From Candidatus Geothrix odensensis (GTDB taxonomy: Bacteria; Acidobacteriota; Holophagae; Holophagales; Holophagaceae), in assembly GCA_016714685.1 (NCBI GenBank), contig JADKCH010000033.1, forward strand, positions 157,010 to 221,009: a DNA stretch of 64,000 nucleotides. The letters are read 5' to 3'. This document shows, one piece after another, positions 17,953-29,104 of the stretch. Both the position numbers and the translations under genes were made by a program. The notes below the pieces were generated by a model that saw only the letters and a program-made list of their open reading frames with translations, was not told the origin of the DNA and searched no databases. Each line of letters opens with the position of its first letter. Position 1 is the stretch's first letter.

Positions 17953-18867
17953 ATGGGCACTGGGCTGGGCAGGGTGGTGGTGGCAGGCGGCTCGGGCCTG
18001 GTGGGACGAAAGCTGGTGCGAGCCCTCCTCGACCGGGGCGCGCAGGTACAGGTGCTGACCCGGAACCCCGCCACCCTCCACGTGCCGGCCGGGGCCTCGG
18101 CCCATGGCTGGGAGGGCCTGCCAGGCCTGCTGGAAGGCGTGGATGCGGTCATCAACCTGGCCGGCGAAGGCATCGCCGACCGGCGCTGGTCATCAGCCCG
18201 AAAGACCGCCATCCGGGACAGCCGCACCCGGACCACCGCCCGCCTGGTCGAGGCCATGCGGGGCTGCGGGCAGCCTCCCAAGGCCCTCGTCAGCGCCTCG
18301 GCCATCGGGTACTACATCCCCCGGGACACCCGCCCCGTGGACGAAGGCACAGGGCCCGGTTCGGGCTTCCTCGCCGAGGTCTGCCGGGCCTGGGAGGGCG
18401 AGGCCGAGGCCGCGTCTGCCCTCGGGGTGCGCGTGGCCCTGGTCCGCATCGGGGTGGTGCTGGACCGGGAAGGCGGGGCCCTGCCGAAGATGGCGCTGCC
18501 GGTGCGCTGGTGCGCGGGCAGCAAGCTGGGGGCGGGAACCCAGGGTCTCAGCTGGATCCACATCGACGATCTGGTGGCCATGCTGATCGAAGCCGCCCGG
18601 AATCCCGCCTGGTCGGGCGCCTTCAACGGCACGGCACCCCAGCCCCTCAGCAACGAGGCCTTCATGCAGCTCATCGCGCAGCGGCTGCGGCGGCCCCTCC
18701 TGCCCGTGCCAGGCTTCCTCACGGCCCTGGCCACTCGGCTGCTGCTCGGTGAGATGGCGGAGGCGCTGCTGCTCCAGGGCGCCTTCGTCCTGCCCGCCCG
18801 GTCCCAGGCCCTGGGCTTCCAGTTCCGCTTTCCCACCGCCAAGGCAGCCCTGGAGGACCTGCTGTGA
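17953..18867 (+). CDS. TIGR01777-family (SDR39U1) NAD-dependent epimerase
   Basis: 304 residues. N-terminal Rossmann motif VVVAGGSGLVGRKL, then AVINLAGEGIADRRWSSARK and SRTRTTARLVEAM, which are hallmarks of this extended SDR subfamily; YY in the catalytic YxxxK position region (AIGYYIP). The C-terminal half has the PLSNEAFMQLIAQRLRRP segment. The substrate is unknown. The start 17953 was chosen because GGAG lies 6 bases upstream; ATGs at 17917 and 17941 are alternatives, and the palindrome at 17921-17940 would then lie inside or abut the gene. Its stop overlaps the GTG of the SRPBCC gene. Confidence 0.88.
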   Translation: MGTGLGRVVVAGGSGLVGRKLVRALLDRGAQVQVLTRNPATLHVPAGASAHGWEGLPGLLEGVDAVINLAGEGIADRRWSSARKTAIRDSRTRTTARLVEAMRGCGQPPKALVSASAIGYYIPRDTRPVDEGTGPGSGFLAEVCRAWEGEAEAASALGVRVALVRIGVVLDREGGALPKMALPVRWCAGSKLGAGTQGLSWIHIDDLVAMLIEAARNPAWSGAFNGTAPQPLSNEAFMQLIAQRLRRPLLPVPGFLTALATRLLLGEMAEALLLQGAFVLPARSQALGFQFRFPTAKAALEDLL

Positions 18868-19359
18868 GGGAGGAGACTTTCGTCGCAGTGCAGGACCTGG
18901 CCGCGCCGCGGCCTGAAGTGTTCGCGTTCTTTGCCGACCCCGCCAACCTGGAAGCCCTCACGCCACCCTGGCTGAGGTTCGAAGTGCTGACGCCCAGGCC
19001 CCTGCCCAGGGGCGAAGGGGCCTTGTTCGACTACCGCATCAGGGTGCGCGGACTTCCCCTTCGCTGGCGGACGCTCATCGAGACCTTCGTGCCCGGCGAG
19101 GTGTTCGTGGACCGGCAGCTGGCGGGCCCCTATGCCCTCTGGCACCACACCCACCGGTTCGAGGACCTCCCCCGGCGGCGGCACCCGCATGACCGACACC
19201 GTCCGCTACCGGGTCGGCTGGGGCCTCGCGGGACGGATCGCCACCGTCCTCTGGGTGCGGCGGGACATCGCCCGGATCTTCGAGTACCGCAAGCAGGCGC
19301 TGGCGGGGCGCTTCGCCCCGCGCGGCGTCACCGGTCTACCAGGCGCGGCTGGCCACTGA
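18864..19359 (+). CDS. SRPBCC-family protein, interrupted by a one-base frameshift
   Basis: A START/polyketide-cyclase-like ligand-binding fold: VQDLAAPRPEVFAFFADPANLEALTPPW at the start, then FDYRIRVRGLPLRWRTLIE and, in the other frame, MTDTVRYRVGWGLAGRIATV and RDIARIFEYRKQAL. The reading frame breaks at the C5 run 19169-19173; removing one C gives ...FEDLPGGGTRMTDTVRY.... The repaired length is about 165 residues. GTG start overlaps the epimerase stop, with GGAGG upstream, so the two genes are coupled. This pair (SRPBCC plus TIGR01777 epimerase) recurs together in other bacteria. Confidence 0.8.
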
Positions 19360-20022
19360 GATCGCGGTGATGAGCCCACTGGCGGCCAGCCCCGCGGCCA
19401 GCAGCTTCGGCCCGGCCAGGCGGGTCCAGAGCAGGATGCCGGAGAGGGTCAGGAAGACCAGCGCGCCTGCGAAGGCATCGGAGAGCAGGATCCACCCAAC
19501 TTGACCCCCGTCCGCTTTGTGGAGGCGCTTCAGGACCTGGACGAAGCTGGCGTCGCGCTGCTCCAGCTCCACCGTGCGGTTGCCGGGAATGTAGGTGGCC
19601 AGCGCGAAGTGGGCGTGGCCCAGAAAGGCCACGGTCCACTGGTCGGCGACCTTGATGGGGGCCCCGCCCATGCGGCCGGGTCGCCCCGGCTTGACCTGCC
19701 ACTTCACGCGGGCCGCGGGCACGCTGAACCGGGCCGCCAGGTCCCGGGCCAGGGCCTCGGGGCTGGCGGGGGCCTCGGCGAATTCCACCACCACCTTGCG
19801 TTCCTGGATCTGGCCCGCCTCGATCTTCATCACGCCGCGGTGGTTCAGGAGGAAGCCGGTGAGGCCGAACAACAATCCGAACACGGCGCCCCCCAGCCCC
19901 ACCCAGGCGTGGACCTTCCGCAGCAGGCGCAGGAAGACCGTCTTTCTTGAAGGCCGGGGCAGCGGTGGGAAGCCGCCGACCAGGTCCAATCGTGACACCC
20001 GGCTGAAGCGATGCCTGCCCAT
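19336..20022 (-). CDS. PepSY-associated membrane protein
   Basis: 228 residues with a first membrane helix carrying the conserved LLRKVHAWVGLGGAVFGLLFGLTGFLLNH segment (about 32-60), a periplasmic PepSY domain (about 65-180) and two C-terminal helices (about 178-225). Proteins of this kind accompany TonB-dependent siderophore receptors and may help ferric-siderophore reduction or release at the inner membrane. The ATG overlaps the receptor stop (TGATG). The 3' end overlaps the end of the convergent SRPBCC gene by about 24 bases. Confidence 0.85.
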   Translation of the reverse strand: MGRHRFSRVSRLDLVGGFPPLPRPSRKTVFLRLLRKVHAWVGLGGAVFGLLFGLTGFLLNHRGVMKIEAGQIQERKVVVEFAEAPASPEALARDLAARFSVPAARVKWQVKPGRPGRMGGAPIKVADQWTVAFLGHAHFALATYIPGNRTVELEQRDASFVQVLKRLHKADGGQVGWILLSDAFAGALVFLTLSGILLWTRLAGPKLLAAGLAASGLITAISVASRAW

Positions 20023-22151
20023 CAGAAGCGGCAGGCCAGGGTGAGCTGCGCCCGGCGGGGCGAACCCACGGTGATGTTGAAGTCATTGCCGGCCGTGGGG
20101 TAGTAGCGGCGGTCGAACAGGTTCTCGACGTTCAGGGACAGGCGGTTCTGCCTGCCGAAGGTGTAGTAGACCGCCGCATCGGCCCGGGTGAAGGCGGGCA
20201 GGGTCACCGCGTTGGTCGTGCTGGCGTAGGTTTCGGCCTGATGCACCAGGCCCAGGCCCAGGGCCCAGCCGCCGGCCAGCTCCACCTTGTTCCACCAGGT
20301 GGCGGCATTCCGGGGAACCAGGGGCACCTGGGTTCCGGCGGGCACCGGCGCGGCGGTGGCGCTGCCGCCCGTGGCCTTCACGACGCTGGCGTCCAGGCGG
20401 GCGAACCCGCCATAGACCTGCCAGTGCTCAGTCACCTGGCCCTGGAAGCCGATCTCGATGCCCTCGGTGCGCTGCAATCCGGAGAGCACCAGCTTGGTGG
20501 GATCATTCGGATCCTTGCTCTTCACGTCGGCGCGGTCCAGACGGAACAGGGCCGCCGTCAGAGAGAAGCCGGCACCGAGATCCCACTTGCCCCCCAGCTC
20601 CCAGTTGGTGGCCTTCTCGGGCTTCAGGTCCGCGTTGCTCGCGCTGAGAGACAGGGTCTCGCTGCTGGGCAGGAAGGCGTAGCTGTAGCTGGCGTAGTAC
20701 GAGGCCGAGGCGCTGGGCTGGTAGATGAGGCCGGCCCGGGGGGAGAAGGCCTTGTCCGTGCGGGCGAGGTCGAGGTTGGCCGCATTGCGGTCATTCAGGG
20801 ACACACTGAACCGGTCGTAGCGCAGGCCCAGCACGGCCTTCCACCGCGGGGCCAGGGTGATCTGGTCCTGGAGGTAGAGGGCCGCGATGTTGGCGACCAC
20901 GTCGTTGTTGGTGTCGCTGGTGGCGGCGGCCCAGCGGGTGACCGAGGCGGCCGGGCTCGCGGCGTCCACCATGGTGGTGGTGGAGGTGCCGAAGTAGCCC
21001 GTCAGACGCGTGTTGTCGCTGTCCTGGTGGCCGACCTCGAGGCCCGCCAACAGCAGGTGGTCCATGCCGCCGACCTGGCCCCGCACCTCGAGCTCGGTCT
21101 GATTGAAGAGATTGACGCGCTGGTTGGCCTGGCTGTAGGCCGAGATGCGGAGCTGCTGCGTCGCGGGATTGACCACGCTGTTGGGCTGGACATTGGTCCG
21201 CAGGGTGTCGTAGCGGGTGGCCCGGAACGCGTTCCGCAGCAAGATGTTCGAGGCGAGGCCCGTCTCCACCCTGGCCGTGAGGGCATCGACCACCGCCGCA
21301 CTGGGACTCTGCGCGGGATCACCGAAGAAGGTCGCGGTGGCGCCCTCCAGGGGTCGGCCATTGAGGGCGGGGATGCCCCGGTCGGTGGTGCGCCGGTCCT
21401 CGAAATGCTCCACGCCGACCTGCGCCAGGGTGTCGCCGCCCAGGGCGAACTCCAGGACGGGGTTGATGCCGGAGCGGCGCAGCTTGAAGCCATCGCGGAA
21501 GCCCTTGGCGTCCTCGGCCACGGCGTTCACGCGGAATCCGGCCTGGGCACCCAGCCGATCGCTGTAGTCCACGGTGCCGCGCTTGCCCTCCCAGCTGCCG
21601 AGGGTCAGCTCCGCCAGGGCCAGGGGCTGCTCGAGGGGGCGCTTCGTCACCCGGTTGACCACGCCGCCGCCTCCACCGCGGCCGAAGGTCATGCCGCTGG
21701 GGCCCTTCAGGATCTCGATGCGCTCCGCGTTGTACGGGTCCCGGAAGTAGAGGGCGTCATCCCGCAGGCCATCCACGAAGAAATCCGAGGTGGTGCTGAT
21801 GCCCCGGAGGACCGGCTGGTCTCGCCCGCCCTCGCCAGGGTTCATGGAGGCCCCCGGGACATAGCGGATGACCTCGGCCAGGCTCTTCATGCCCTGGTCC
21901 TTGACGAGCGCTTCCGGCATCACCTGCACGGACTGCGGCACGTCGCGCAGGGGTGTGTCGGTCTTGGTGACGGTGGCGGAACGCCGGGCGCGGTAGCCCT
22001 TGACGGGCCCATCGGCGCGCTCCTTCTCTTTGGCCTTCTTCCCCTTCACCTTCACTTCGGGGAGGGCGGTCTCCGCGGCTGGGGTGGCCTGGGCGGGGGA
22101 TTCCTGCGGCGAGAGGCAGGTCAGCAGGGAAAGCAGGAGGGTGTGGGACAT
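20022..22151 (-). CDS. TonB-dependent siderophore receptor
   Basis: 709 residues, outer-membrane ferric-siderophore receptor. Signal peptide (about 1-21), a TonB box-like stretch (about 29-40), then the plug domain with the siderophore-receptor signature DVPQSVQVMPEALVKDQG, DFFVDGLRDDALYFRDPYN, and GPSGMTFGRGGGGGVVNRVTK. The rest is the 22-strand barrel, ending with the expected terminal aromatic (LTLACRF). It is followed by the PepSY gene and preceded by tonB on the same strand, forming an iron uptake set. Regulation by iron is likely but no clear Fur box was found. Confidence 0.95.
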   Translation of the reverse strand: MSHTLLLSLLTCLSPQESPAQATPAAETALPEVKVKGKKAKEKERADGPVKGYRARRSATVTKTDTPLRDVPQSVQVMPEALVKDQGMKSLAEVIRYVPGASMNPGEGGRDQPVLRGISTTSDFFVDGLRDDALYFRDPYNAERIEILKGPSGMTFGRGGGGGVVNRVTKRPLEQPLALAELTLGSWEGKRGTVDYSDRLGAQAGFRVNAVAEDAKGFRDGFKLRRSGINPVLEFALGGDTLAQVGVEHFEDRRTTDRGIPALNGRPLEGATATFFGDPAQSPSAAVVDALTARVETGLASNILLRNAFRATRYDTLRTNVQPNSVVNPATQQLRISAYSQANQRVNLFNQTELEVRGQVGGMDHLLLAGLEVGHQDSDNTRLTGYFGTSTTTMVDAASPAASVTRWAAATSDTNNDVVANIAALYLQDQITLAPRWKAVLGLRYDRFSVSLNDRNAANLDLARTDKAFSPRAGLIYQPSASASYYASYSYAFLPSSETLSLSASNADLKPEKATNWELGGKWDLGAGFSLTAALFRLDRADVKSKDPNDPTKLVLSGLQRTEGIEIGFQGQVTEHWQVYGGFARLDASVVKATGGSATAAPVPAGTQVPLVPRNAATWWNKVELAGGWALGLGLVHQAETYASTTNAVTLPAFTRADAAVYYTFGRQNRLSLNVENLFDRRYYPTAGNDFNITVGSPRRAQLTLACRF

Positions 22152-22217
22152 GGTCTTCCTTTCAGGCAGGGGAATCCCGGGCCCCTGGGCGGAGCCGGCA
22201 TGGGAATGGGGCGGACT

Positions 22218-23048
22218 TCAGGCGTCCAGTTGGAAGGAGAGGGGCACGAGAACCCAGGCGGCGAGGCGATCGGCGCCCCGGCGGGCGGGGGTGAAGCGCC
22301 AGCGGCGGACGGTGCCGAGGGCGGCCTGGTCCAGGCGCGGGTGGCCGCTGCTCTGGCGCACCTCCACCTGCTCGGCGAGGCCCTCGGGGTTGACCAGCAC
22401 CCGGAGGAGCACCTTGCCCTCCTCCCCCAGGCGCTTGGAGACCAGGGGGTAGCCAGGCTCGGGGTTCTGCAGGTAGGCGGCATCAAAGCGCGGAGGAACC
22501 ACCGCACCCAGGGAAACGGCAGGCACGCCACCCGCCTGGGCGCCTGGAACGCCGGCCGAAACCGCACCGGCCTGGCCGCCGGGAACGCCGTCGGGCTGAC
22601 CAATCCCGTGGGTCAGAGTGGAAGCCGGAGCAGCCGTGGGTTCAATGGCCGGACGAGGTTCCTCGGGTGTCGGGACCGGAGCGGTCTCCTCAGACCGGGG
22701 TGCCGCCGTGCTGGCGTGGCTGGGTCGTTCGAGTCCCGCCAAGGGCGGAGGAGGGGCCTGATCCTCGAAGGCATCCAGGGCCACCGTGACGGCCCGCAGG
22801 GGGGCTTCCTTCACCGGGGGCACCACCGCGAAGGCCAGGGCCCCCGACAGGAGCGCGCCGTAGACGGCCACCGACAAGGTCAGCACGCGGGTCCGCGGTC
22901 CCCTGGGTAGGGTCCCGAGGCTCGGGGGCTCGGGAACGTCGGGTCGTGCTTGCGCGGGCTGGACGGCGGAAGGCGTCGGGAAAGAAGAGATCCTGGGCTG
23001 TTCACCGAGGGGGACCGAGAGGGCGGAGGTGGAGAGCGCGTTTCCCAT
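22218..23048 (-). CDS. tonB: TonB-family energy transducer
   Basis: 277 residues: a cytoplasmic tail of about 55 residues, one membrane helix (about 57-78), a Pro/Ala/Gly-rich periplasmic spacer (about 80-180), and a C-terminal TonB domain (about 190-277) with PGYPLVSKRLGEEGKVLLRVLVNPEG and LDQAALGTVRRWRFTPAR. It couples the proton motive force to the neighbouring receptor. The start at 23048 follows a short GGCGG; the frame is open five codons further. No exbB/exbD in the window. Confidence 0.92.
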   Translation of the reverse strand: MGNALSTSALSVPLGEQPRISSFPTPSAVQPAQARPDVPEPPSLGTLPRGPRTRVLTLSVAVYGALLSGALAFAVVPPVKEAPLRAVTVALDAFEDQAPPPPLAGLERPSHASTAAPRSEETAPVPTPEEPRPAIEPTAAPASTLTHGIGQPDGVPGGQAGAVSAGVPGAQAGGVPAVSLGAVVPPRFDAAYLQNPEPGYPLVSKRLGEEGKVLLRVLVNPEGLAEQVEVRQSSGHPRLDQAALGTVRRWRFTPARRGADRLAAWVLVPLSFQLDA

Positions 23049-23067
23049 CCGCCAAGTATACATAAAC

Positions 23068-23080
23068 GAGATTAAGTCTC
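23068..23080. promoter_or_regulatory. Palindrome in the tonB promoter region
   Basis: GAGATTAAGTCTC (one mismatch) lies about 20-32 bases upstream of the tonB start in a locally AT-rich stretch. It could be an operator for the iron-uptake genes. It does not match the classical Fur consensus well. Confidence 0.3.
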
Positions 23081-23141
23081 AATATTGATTGTGGCCAAAA
23101 TCACAGCTCCTCCCGGGATGGGCCAACCAGCCGGGGTGCCG

Positions 23142-25439
<2,298 letters not shown>

Positions 25440-25465
25440 TGGTCCATGCTACTTGGTGGCTCGCC

Positions 25466-25828
25466 TCATGGCGCGATGACCTTGCCCTTCTCAGCCTTGC
25501 GCAGGACTTCCCGGACCAGGCTCAGCGCCTCAGCCTCGGTGATCCGCTTCTTGAAGGGGTGCATCACCACCCCGAAGAAGATGCCCTTCCGGATGGTCTT
25601 CACCATCATGGCGTCGCTTTTCCTGGACATCGTCTGCTGGTCGGTGAAGTCCGGGTCGGTCAGGCGCTTTCCCTCGGGGCTGCGGCCGGAGCCGTCGGAC
25701 CCATGGCACTTCGCGCAGCTGGCGGCGTAGAAGCCCTTCAGCTCCTTCACGGACCTGCCCAGTGTCTCGGCCTGCACGGCCTGATGCAGCGGCAGGGCCA
25801 GATACAGGATCACGATGGTCCGGCGCAT
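25466..25828 (-). CDS. Small exported cytochrome c
   Basis: 120 residues with a signal peptide (about 1-20) and a single heme site CAKCH (38-42). Candidate axial Met lies in FGVVMHPF. It belongs to the class I mono-heme type found as soluble periplasmic electron carriers. The start 25828 has GAGG upstream and gives a normal signal peptide. A second mono-heme cytochrome gene lies 61 bases upstream on the same strand. Confidence 0.88.
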   Translation of the reverse strand: MRRTIVILYLALPLHQAVQAETLGRSVKELKGFYAASCAKCHGSDGSGRSPEGKRLTDPDFTDQQTMSRKSDAMMVKTIRKGIFFGVVMHPFKKRITEAEALSLVREVLRKAEKGKVIAP

Positions 25829-25889
25829 ATGAACCTCATTGGGTGCTGAACCACCCACTATGCGGCCATTCCGCCCCCGGGGGGCGGGA

Positions 25890-26219
25890 TCAGGGGCGCT
25901 TTCTCGCCGCGACAGGCCGGATGAATTCCTTCACCAGGCGGCGCGCCTCGGCTTCGGACAGCTGCCGCCGGAACCCGGGCATGGCACCACGTCCCTTGAG
26001 GATGGAGGCCACGAGCCCCGCCTCCTCCTGTCTGGCCAGCCAGCGGGCCTCCGCCAGATTGCGCCCGCCCAGCCTGGCGCCACTGGCACCCCGGCCCGTG
26101 CCATCGGGACCGTGACAGACCGCGCAGCGCTCCTGGAAGAAGGCCTTCAGGTCCCGGACCTCCGCGGTCAGGGGCAGCGTGGAGAACGCCAGCAGCAGCG
26201 CGGCGGCACGGGAAATCAT
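25890..26219 (-). CDS. Small exported cytochrome c
   Basis: 109 residues, signal peptide (about 1-19), heme site CAVCH (32-36) and a probable axial Met in KGRGAMPGF. It resembles its downstream neighbour in plan (short helix, heme, MxxF segment, C-terminal helix SEAEARRLVKEF), so the pair may come from an old duplication. No catalytic partner is encoded alongside. Confidence 0.88.
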   Translation of the reverse strand: MISRAAALLLAFSTLPLTAEVRDLKAFFQERCAVCHGPDGTGRGASGARLGGRNLAEARWLARQEEAGLVASILKGRGAMPGFRRQLSEAEARRLVKEFIRPVAARKRP

Positions 26220-26266
26220 GGGTCGAACCTACCATGTCCCGCGGTCTCTCGTTAGGCTGGACCCAT

Positions 26267-26352
26267 GCGCCCGTGGCGGAATGGCAGACGCCGCGGACTT
26301 AAAATCCGCTGCCCGCAAGGGCGTGCCGGTTCGAGTCCGGCCGGGCGCACCA
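26267..26352 (+). tRNA. tRNA-Leu (anticodon TAA)
   Basis: 86 bases with encoded CCA. Acceptor stem GCGCCCG / CGGGCGC, anticodon loop CTTAAAA giving TAA (reads UUA), a class II variable arm (GCCCGCAAGGGC), T-arm GCCGG-TTCGAGT-CCGGC, discriminator A. It is the second leucine tRNA of the window. Confidence 0.96.
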
Positions 26353-26376
26353 GGGCTGGAGCCAGCCAGGAGCTGG

Positions 26377-28398
26377 TTACGTTTTGAACCGCCCCATGAG
26401 GTCCGCCAGGCCCTCGGCCGTGCGGGAGAGCTGCTCGGTGGTCGCGGCGTTGCTGTCCACCGTGCCTGAGAGCTGCACGCTGGCGCTGGCGTTCTGGACG
26501 GCCTGCTGGGCCCCGAGTTCCACCTGCTTGGCCACCTCCTCGCTGGCCTTGGCCTGCTCGCCCGAGGCGGCCTCGATCTGGGTGGACATGGCGGCGACTT
26601 CCGAGATGTGGTCGCGGATGGTCTCCAGGGCCTGGACCGCATCCTGGACCGTGGCCTTGCCCTGGGTCACCGCCTTGTTGCTGCCCTCGATGAGCTGGGC
26701 GATCTCGCGGGCGGAGGCGTCGCTGCGCTCGGCCAGCTTCCGGACCTCCTCGGCGACCACCGCGAAGCCCTTGCCCAGCGAGCCCGCCGTGGCGGCCTCG
26801 ATGGCGGCGTTGAGGGAGAGCAGGTTCGTCTGCCGGGCGATGTCCTGGATCACCTGCACGGCCTCGACCATCTGGCCGGTGGCCTCCTCCACGCGGTCCA
26901 TGGCCCGGATGGCGGCCTGGCCCGAGGCGTTGGCATCCTGGGCCGTCTTGGAAGCCTCCATGGCGCGATGGTGGCTGGTCTGGACATGGTCGGCCACTTC
27001 CCGGACCGAGGCGGACAGCTCCGTGATGGCGGAGGCCATGCGGTCCGTGGAGGTGCGCTGGGAATCGGCATTGCGGGCCAGCTCCCGGCTGGTGCTGGCG
27101 ATCTCGTGGGTCGCCGTGGCGATCTCGCTGCTGTTCTGCTGGACGCGCATGGCGTCGAAGCGGATGCGGTTGATGGTGGTCTTCAGGTAGGCCTGCATCC
27201 CGCGCAGGGTGGCCATGAGGCTGGTCCGGTCCCCGGGCCGCGTGGGAATGTCCATGCGCAGGTTGCCTTCGGCGAGGGCCCGGGCCAGCTCGAGGGCGAC
27301 CTTGGGATCGCCGCCCAGCTGGTGATCCAGGACCTGCACCAGCTTGCCGAACACCAGCAGCCCTGCGGCGACTCCGACGACCGTGCCGACGCCCAGGACC
27401 CACAGGCTGAGACCAGCCCGGCTGGAGATGGTGTTCAGCCGGGCCTCCACGTCTCTGACCTCCGCATCCCGGAGCTTGAGCATGTGCATCGTAAGGGTCT
27501 CGGACACCTTGTCGAAGGCCTCCATGACCTTGTTGCCTTCACTCAGGCCCTGGTTCTGGTAGGCGGCGACCATGGTCTTGCCCGTGCTGTGGAGGGCTTC
27601 GAAGTCCTTGGTGAGTTCATCCAGCACTTTCAGGTTGGCCACATCGCGCACGGCGAGCTTCCGGAAGGCCTGCTCGGCCTTGTGGAAGGCCTCGGCGGCC
27701 TTGGCGGCCTCCTGCATGGATTCGGCGCGCCTGGTGAGGGCCGCGTCGGTGATGGCCTGCTGGATCTGCACGGTCTGGAGGGCCATTTCCTCGGCCAGAA
27801 GCGTCGTCGGGAGGTACTCCTCCTTGACCGAGGTCGCTTCGACCTGGGTCGTCGTGAAGGCGAAGAAGCTGATGGTGGCCATGACGAAGAAGACGGCCAG
27901 AACCGAGGCGGCGGCGGCCCAGACCCGGTTGCGGAAGCCCATGTCGGGGAAGGGGATCCAGAGCTTCCGCTCGGGGTCCTCCATGGGCTGGCCGGCATTG
28001 GCCCTGGCGTACATGCGCTCGGCATCGGCGATCTGGCTGGCCGTCGGCTTGCTGCGGATGGAGACGTACCCGACGGTCTGGCCGCTCTCCACGATGGGCG
28101 TCACGTTGGCGTCCACCCAGTAGAAGTCCCCGTTCTTGCACCGGTTCTTGACCAGCCCCTGCCAGGGCTTCCCAGCCTTGATGGTGCGCCACAGGTCCTC
28201 GAAGGCCGCGGGGGGCATGTCGGGATGGCGCACGACGTTCTGCGGCTGCCCGATCAGCTCGTCCCGGGTGAACCCGCTGATGCGGATGAACTCCTCGTTC
28301 CCGTAGGTGATCACGCCCCGGAGATCCGTCGTGGAGACGATGTAGGCGCCCTCGTCCAAACGGCGTTCCACCTTGGTGACCGGTTGATTGACGCGCAT
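26377..28398 (-). CDS. PAS-containing methyl-accepting chemotaxis protein (Aer-like)
   Basis: 673 residues. A cytoplasmic N-terminal PAS domain (about 15-118) has the Aer-type [32 protein letters not shown] and [18 protein letters not shown] motifs, suggesting a bound cofactor such as FAD that reads redox state. Then membrane helix 1 (about 158-182), a helical periplasmic domain, helix 2 (about 329-352), HAMP, and a complete signalling hairpin ([18 protein letters not shown]..., [12 protein letters not shown]). No CheR tether. The large periplasmic part is unlike E. coli Aer, so it may combine two sensory inputs. Confidence 0.92.
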   Translation of the reverse strand: MRVNQPVTKVERRLDEGAYIVSTTDLRGVITYGNEEFIRISGFTRDELIGQPQNVVRHPDMPPAAFEDLWRTIKAGKPWQGLVKNRCKNGDFYWVDANVTPIVESGQTVGYVSIRSKPTASQIADAERMYARANAGQPMEDPERKLWIPFPDMGFRNRVWAAAASVLAVFFVMATISFFAFTTTQVEATSVKEEYLPTTLLAEEMALQTVQIQQAITDAALTRRAESMQEAAKAAEAFHKAEQAFRKLAVRDVANLKVLDELTKDFEALHSTGKTMVAAYQNQGLSEGNKVMEAFDKVSETLTMHMLKLRDAEVRDVEARLNTISSRAGLSLWVLGVGTVVGVAAGLLVFGKLVQVLDHQLGGDPKVALELARALAEGNLRMDIPTRPGDRTSLMATLRGMQAYLKTTINRIRFDAMRVQQNSSEIATATHEIASTSRELARNADSQRTSTDRMASAITELSASVREVADHVQTSHHRAMEASKTAQDANASGQAAIRAMDRVEEATGQMVEAVQVIQDIARQTNLLSLNAAIEAATAGSLGKGFAVVAEEVRKLAERSDASAREIAQLIEGSNKAVTQGKATVQDAVQALETIRDHISEVAAMSTQIEAASGEQAKASEEVAKQVELGAQQAVQNASASVQLSGTVDSNAATTEQLSRTAEGLADLMGRFKT

Positions 28399-28491
28399 AG
28401 AGGACTCCCGGACAAGGCCGGTCCCCCAGCTGCACGGTCTGGGCCGATGGCCATGCCTGCTGCTTCGGGCGCAGCCCTCCGGGTCTTGATT

Positions 28492-29025
28492 TTAGGGAAG
28501 CTGCTTCAGCAGCGGGATCAGGATCCCGTTGAACCGCTTCCACCCGGACAGGTCACCATGGATCAGCCGCCGGACCTTCACCCAGTCGTCCTCGGCCGCG
28601 GCCTTGGGAACCCCCTTCAGCATGAAGTCGTAGGCCAGGATCCGGGCGGCCACCGCCGGGTCCAGGGCCAGGTCCGGCTGCTCCACGAGGTCCGCGCCCA
28701 CCAGCTTGCCGAAGCGGGCGTATTCGGAGCGCCCGACCAGGGGGACGAAGCCCCGGCCGCAGTACCGGGGGCCATCCCCCGGCTCGAGGTTGCCGAGGCT
28801 GCGGTCGAATTCGTACATGCGGCGGAAGTAGGCCTCAGTCCCGGCCTCACGCTCGGGCGCGAACAGGTAGCTCTCGGTGCCGATGCTGGCGATGGCCGCG
28901 ACCTCAACCGCGGGCTCCAGGATCTTCAGGGCGCCGAGCGCCTCGAGGACCAGGGGCCAGTGGGCCTCCACGTTCTCCCGGGGCGCGTGGAGGATGGTCG
29001 CGATGGCGTCCGCCGTGAAGGGCAT
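28492..29025 (-). CDS. GH19-like (chitinase/lysozyme fold) protein
   Basis: 177 residues, no signal peptide. The segment YFRRMYEFDRSLGNLEPGDGPRYCGRGFVPLVGRSEYARFG, followed by PDLALDPAVAARI, matches the core of glycoside hydrolase family 19 endolysin/chitinase proteins, where such enzymes cut peptidoglycan or chitin. The N-terminal catalytic Glu region (GTESYLF) is weakly conserved. GGAG lies 6 bases before the ATG. Solitary copies without holin genes may be immunity-type, effector or prophage remnants. Confidence 0.7.
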   Translation of the reverse strand: MPFTADAIATILHAPRENVEAHWPLVLEALGALKILEPAVEVAAIASIGTESYLFAPEREAGTEAYFRRMYEFDRSLGNLEPGDGPRYCGRGFVPLVGRSEYARFGKLVGADLVEQPDLALDPAVAARILAYDFMLKGVPKAAAEDDWVKVRRLIHGDLSGWKRFNGILIPLLKQLP

Positions 29026-29104
29026 GACTGGCTCCAGGGGGGGCTGGCTGCGTGCGTGAAGGACGGGAGGGCCAATCTACCATGGGGCCGGTCATCATGT
29101 CGGC

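Noticed and set aside
20241..22910. Open frame of about 889 codons antisense to the TonB receptor and TonB
   Set aside because: Spans two real genes on the other strand, and the translation has no recognisable fold.
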